In this document: positions 63,087 to 64,000 of the stretch, piece by piece
Layout of the letters: each line of letters opens with the position of its first letter
Numbering within the stretch: the stretch's first letter is position 1
Assembly: GCF_012847295.1 (NCBI RefSeq)
Contig: NZ_JABBDY010000002.1
Location: 682,001-746,000, forward strand
Direction of reading: 5' to 3'
Origin: Microbacterium sp. MF43
GTDB taxonomy: Bacteria; Actinomycetota; Actinomycetes; Actinomycetales; Microbacteriaceae
DNA length: 64,000 nucleotides
Notes under the pieces: model-generated
What the model was told of the DNA's origin: nothing
Database searches by the model: none
The model's input: the letters and a program-made list of their open reading frames with translations, nothing else
Translations under genes and position numbers: made by a program

Positions 63087-64000
63087 TCAGCCGCAGGAGC
63101 GGGCGTCCACCGGTGATTCCACGGACGTCGTCACGGGTTGCGCGCCGATCGTGGCCGAGGCCTCGACCGTCGCGGTCCCCGCCGGGACCGCCGTCTGTCG
63201 TGTCGTGAAGACACTGGCCGTCGCCTTCCCTGCTGCGAGCGACGCCACCGACTTGGTGCCGTACGAGGTCGAGATCGACAGCGCCACGGGCACCTCCTCG
63301 CCGTTCGTCGCCTGAACGGTCAGCACGACCTTGCCGGCAACGCACCGCGTCGCCGCCGTGACGGAGACATCCAGCGCCTCGTCCTTCACCGTCCCGAGGC
63401 GCGCCAGCTGCAGGCTGAGCGCGCGCTCGGGGGCATCGATCTGGTTCTGCGTACCCACCGTCGCGCCCTTCACCGCTTCGGCTTCAGCCAGCAGCTCCTC
63501 GAGTTCCGCCCACTCCGCCTCGGGGTAATCGCCCTCGTCGAGAGTGCCCGCGTGCGCGATCGCCGCGTTCAGGTCGCTCTTGTCGAGCGGCAGGTTCTGC
63601 GACGTCAGGGTGTCGCTGAGCAGGTAGTGGTCGAAGTCGACGTGGCCGCCGGCTTCCTGCGTGGCGTAGTTGAACAGGCCGACGCGATGCCCCATGAAGT
63701 GGGTGAGGGTGCCGTCGAGGGACTGCGGCCCGACGCGGCTGCCGAGCTGCTGCCACGTCACGCCGTCGAGGCTGTACGAGAACGTCGTCCACAGCTGTCC
63801 CGCCGGGCTGGCGAAGTCGAGGTCCGCCTTGAGGTGGACCTCGGTGGCCGCGCCGAGCGCGGCCGTCGTTCCCGGCACGAATGCCTCGATCGCGGCCTGG
63901 TCGATCGATGCCGTGAACGGCTGCACCCGGTTGACGACGCCGACCGTGTTCACCCCGTTGACGCGCTTGACCGCGACGTAGGAGAACCCGCGGTTGTAGG
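63087..64000 (-). CDS. C-terminal part of a secreted GH43-type enzyme with FIVAR domain and C-terminal Cys module (partial)
   Basis: The frame is open from the right edge to the stop at 63087; 303 residues are visible and the N terminus lies beyond 64000. The first part (FSYSLDGVTWQQLG, then MGHRVGLFNYATQEAGGHVDFDHYLL) matches the C-terminal concanavalin-like domain of GH43 beta-xylosidase/arabinofuranosidase enzymes. A FIVAR-type helical domain follows (DLNAAIAHAGTLDEGDYPEA, ELEELLAEAEAVK). It then ends in the shared module from RCVAGK (63347) to final Cys-Gly. The catalytic domain is not visible, so the GH43 call rests on the accessory domain. It shows that module-bearing secreted enzymes continue past this window, 24 kb from the main cluster. 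Confidence 0.8.
   Translation of the reverse strand, partial: YNRGFSYVAVKRVNGVNTVGVVNRVQPFTASIDQAAIEAFVPGTTAALGAATEVHLKADLDFASPAGQLWTTFSYSLDGVTWQQLGSRVGPQSLDGTLTHFMGHRVGLFNYATQEAGGHVDFDHYLLSDTLTSQNLPLDKSDLNAAIAHAGTLDEGDYPEAEWAELEELLAEAEAVKGATVGTQNQIDAPERALSLQLARLGTVKDEALDVSVTAATRCVAGKVVLTVQATNGEEVPVALSISTSYGTKSVASLAAGKATASVFTTRQTAVPAGTATVEASATIGAQPVTTSVESPVDARSCG

Noticed and set aside
1-64000. tRNA or rRNA genes, CRISPR arrays, insertion sequences or phage genes
   Set aside because: No recognisable tRNA-like, repeat-spacer, transposase or integrase sequences were found on reading; absence is by inspection only.

Overview
The window reads as chromosomal DNA of a high-GC actinobacterium, most likely Microbacteriaceae (Microbacterium-like). 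The basis is strong G/C bias at third codon positions, frequent GTG starts, ATGA/GTGA-coupled operons and recognisable families of that group. I saw no rRNA, tRNA, insertion sequence, prophage or CRISPR array.

Region 1 (1-2500): housekeeping-type genes: a short-chain dehydrogenase, a CsbD-like stress protein, a DUF4383 membrane protein and another small membrane protein. Region 2 (2543-15609): one long minus-strand operon for L-arabinose/arabinan. In transcription order it encodes a sugar-binding lipoprotein, an ABC ATPase, two permeases, AraD, AraB, AraA, a secreted GH43 enzyme and an aldose 1-epimerase. Region 3 (15609-19440): a LacI regulator and a three-gene surface locus: a WxL-like secreted protein, a DUF916-like membrane-anchored protein and a Gly/Asn/Pro-rich membrane-anchored stalk. 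Region 4 (19441-39013): large secreted enzymes (one Sec-type GH127-family, three GH43-like, one Tat-exported GH127/GH146-like) plus a non-catalytic multidomain secreted protein. Region 5 (39358-47469): an NAD-dependent epimerase, two small conserved proteins, then a second LacI with a divergent CUT1-type sugar importer and a cytoplasmic GH127 beta-L-arabinofuranosidase. Region 6 (47603-51742): MFS transporter, small proteins, gluconokinase, glutamate decarboxylase. Region 7 (51811-59244): a sugar-acid cluster around a FadR-type GntR regulator: mannonate dehydratase, SDR, SMP-30 lactonase, mutarotase-like protein and an FAD/Fe-S dehydrogenase. Region 8 (59351-64000): a membrane gene with an early amber codon, a GH65 phosphorylase-like enzyme, a small beta protein and the 3' end of another secreted GH43-like enzyme.

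How the parts fit: secreted GH43 and GH127/146 enzymes would strip alpha- and beta-linked arabinofuranose from plant polymers. Two ABC importers would take up the products, the cytoplasmic GH127 would finish oligosaccharides, and AraA/AraB/AraD would feed the pentose phosphate pathway.

Two patterns tie the locus together and are the most interesting content. (a) Seven secreted proteins end in the same ~82-86 residue module, starting Arg-Cys-Val-(Ala/Gly)-Gly-Lys and finishing with Cys plus one residue at the very C terminus. There is no LPXTG signal. (b) Six promoters share one layout: a -35 box, exactly 17 bp, and a -10 box formed by the end of a 14-bp palindrome close to TGTTAGCGCTAACA. One of these promoters drives the WxL/DUF916-like surface locus. 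I infer, without proof, a co-regulated cell-surface arabinan-degrading system in which the C-terminal module may dock enzymes on the surface apparatus or bind substrate.
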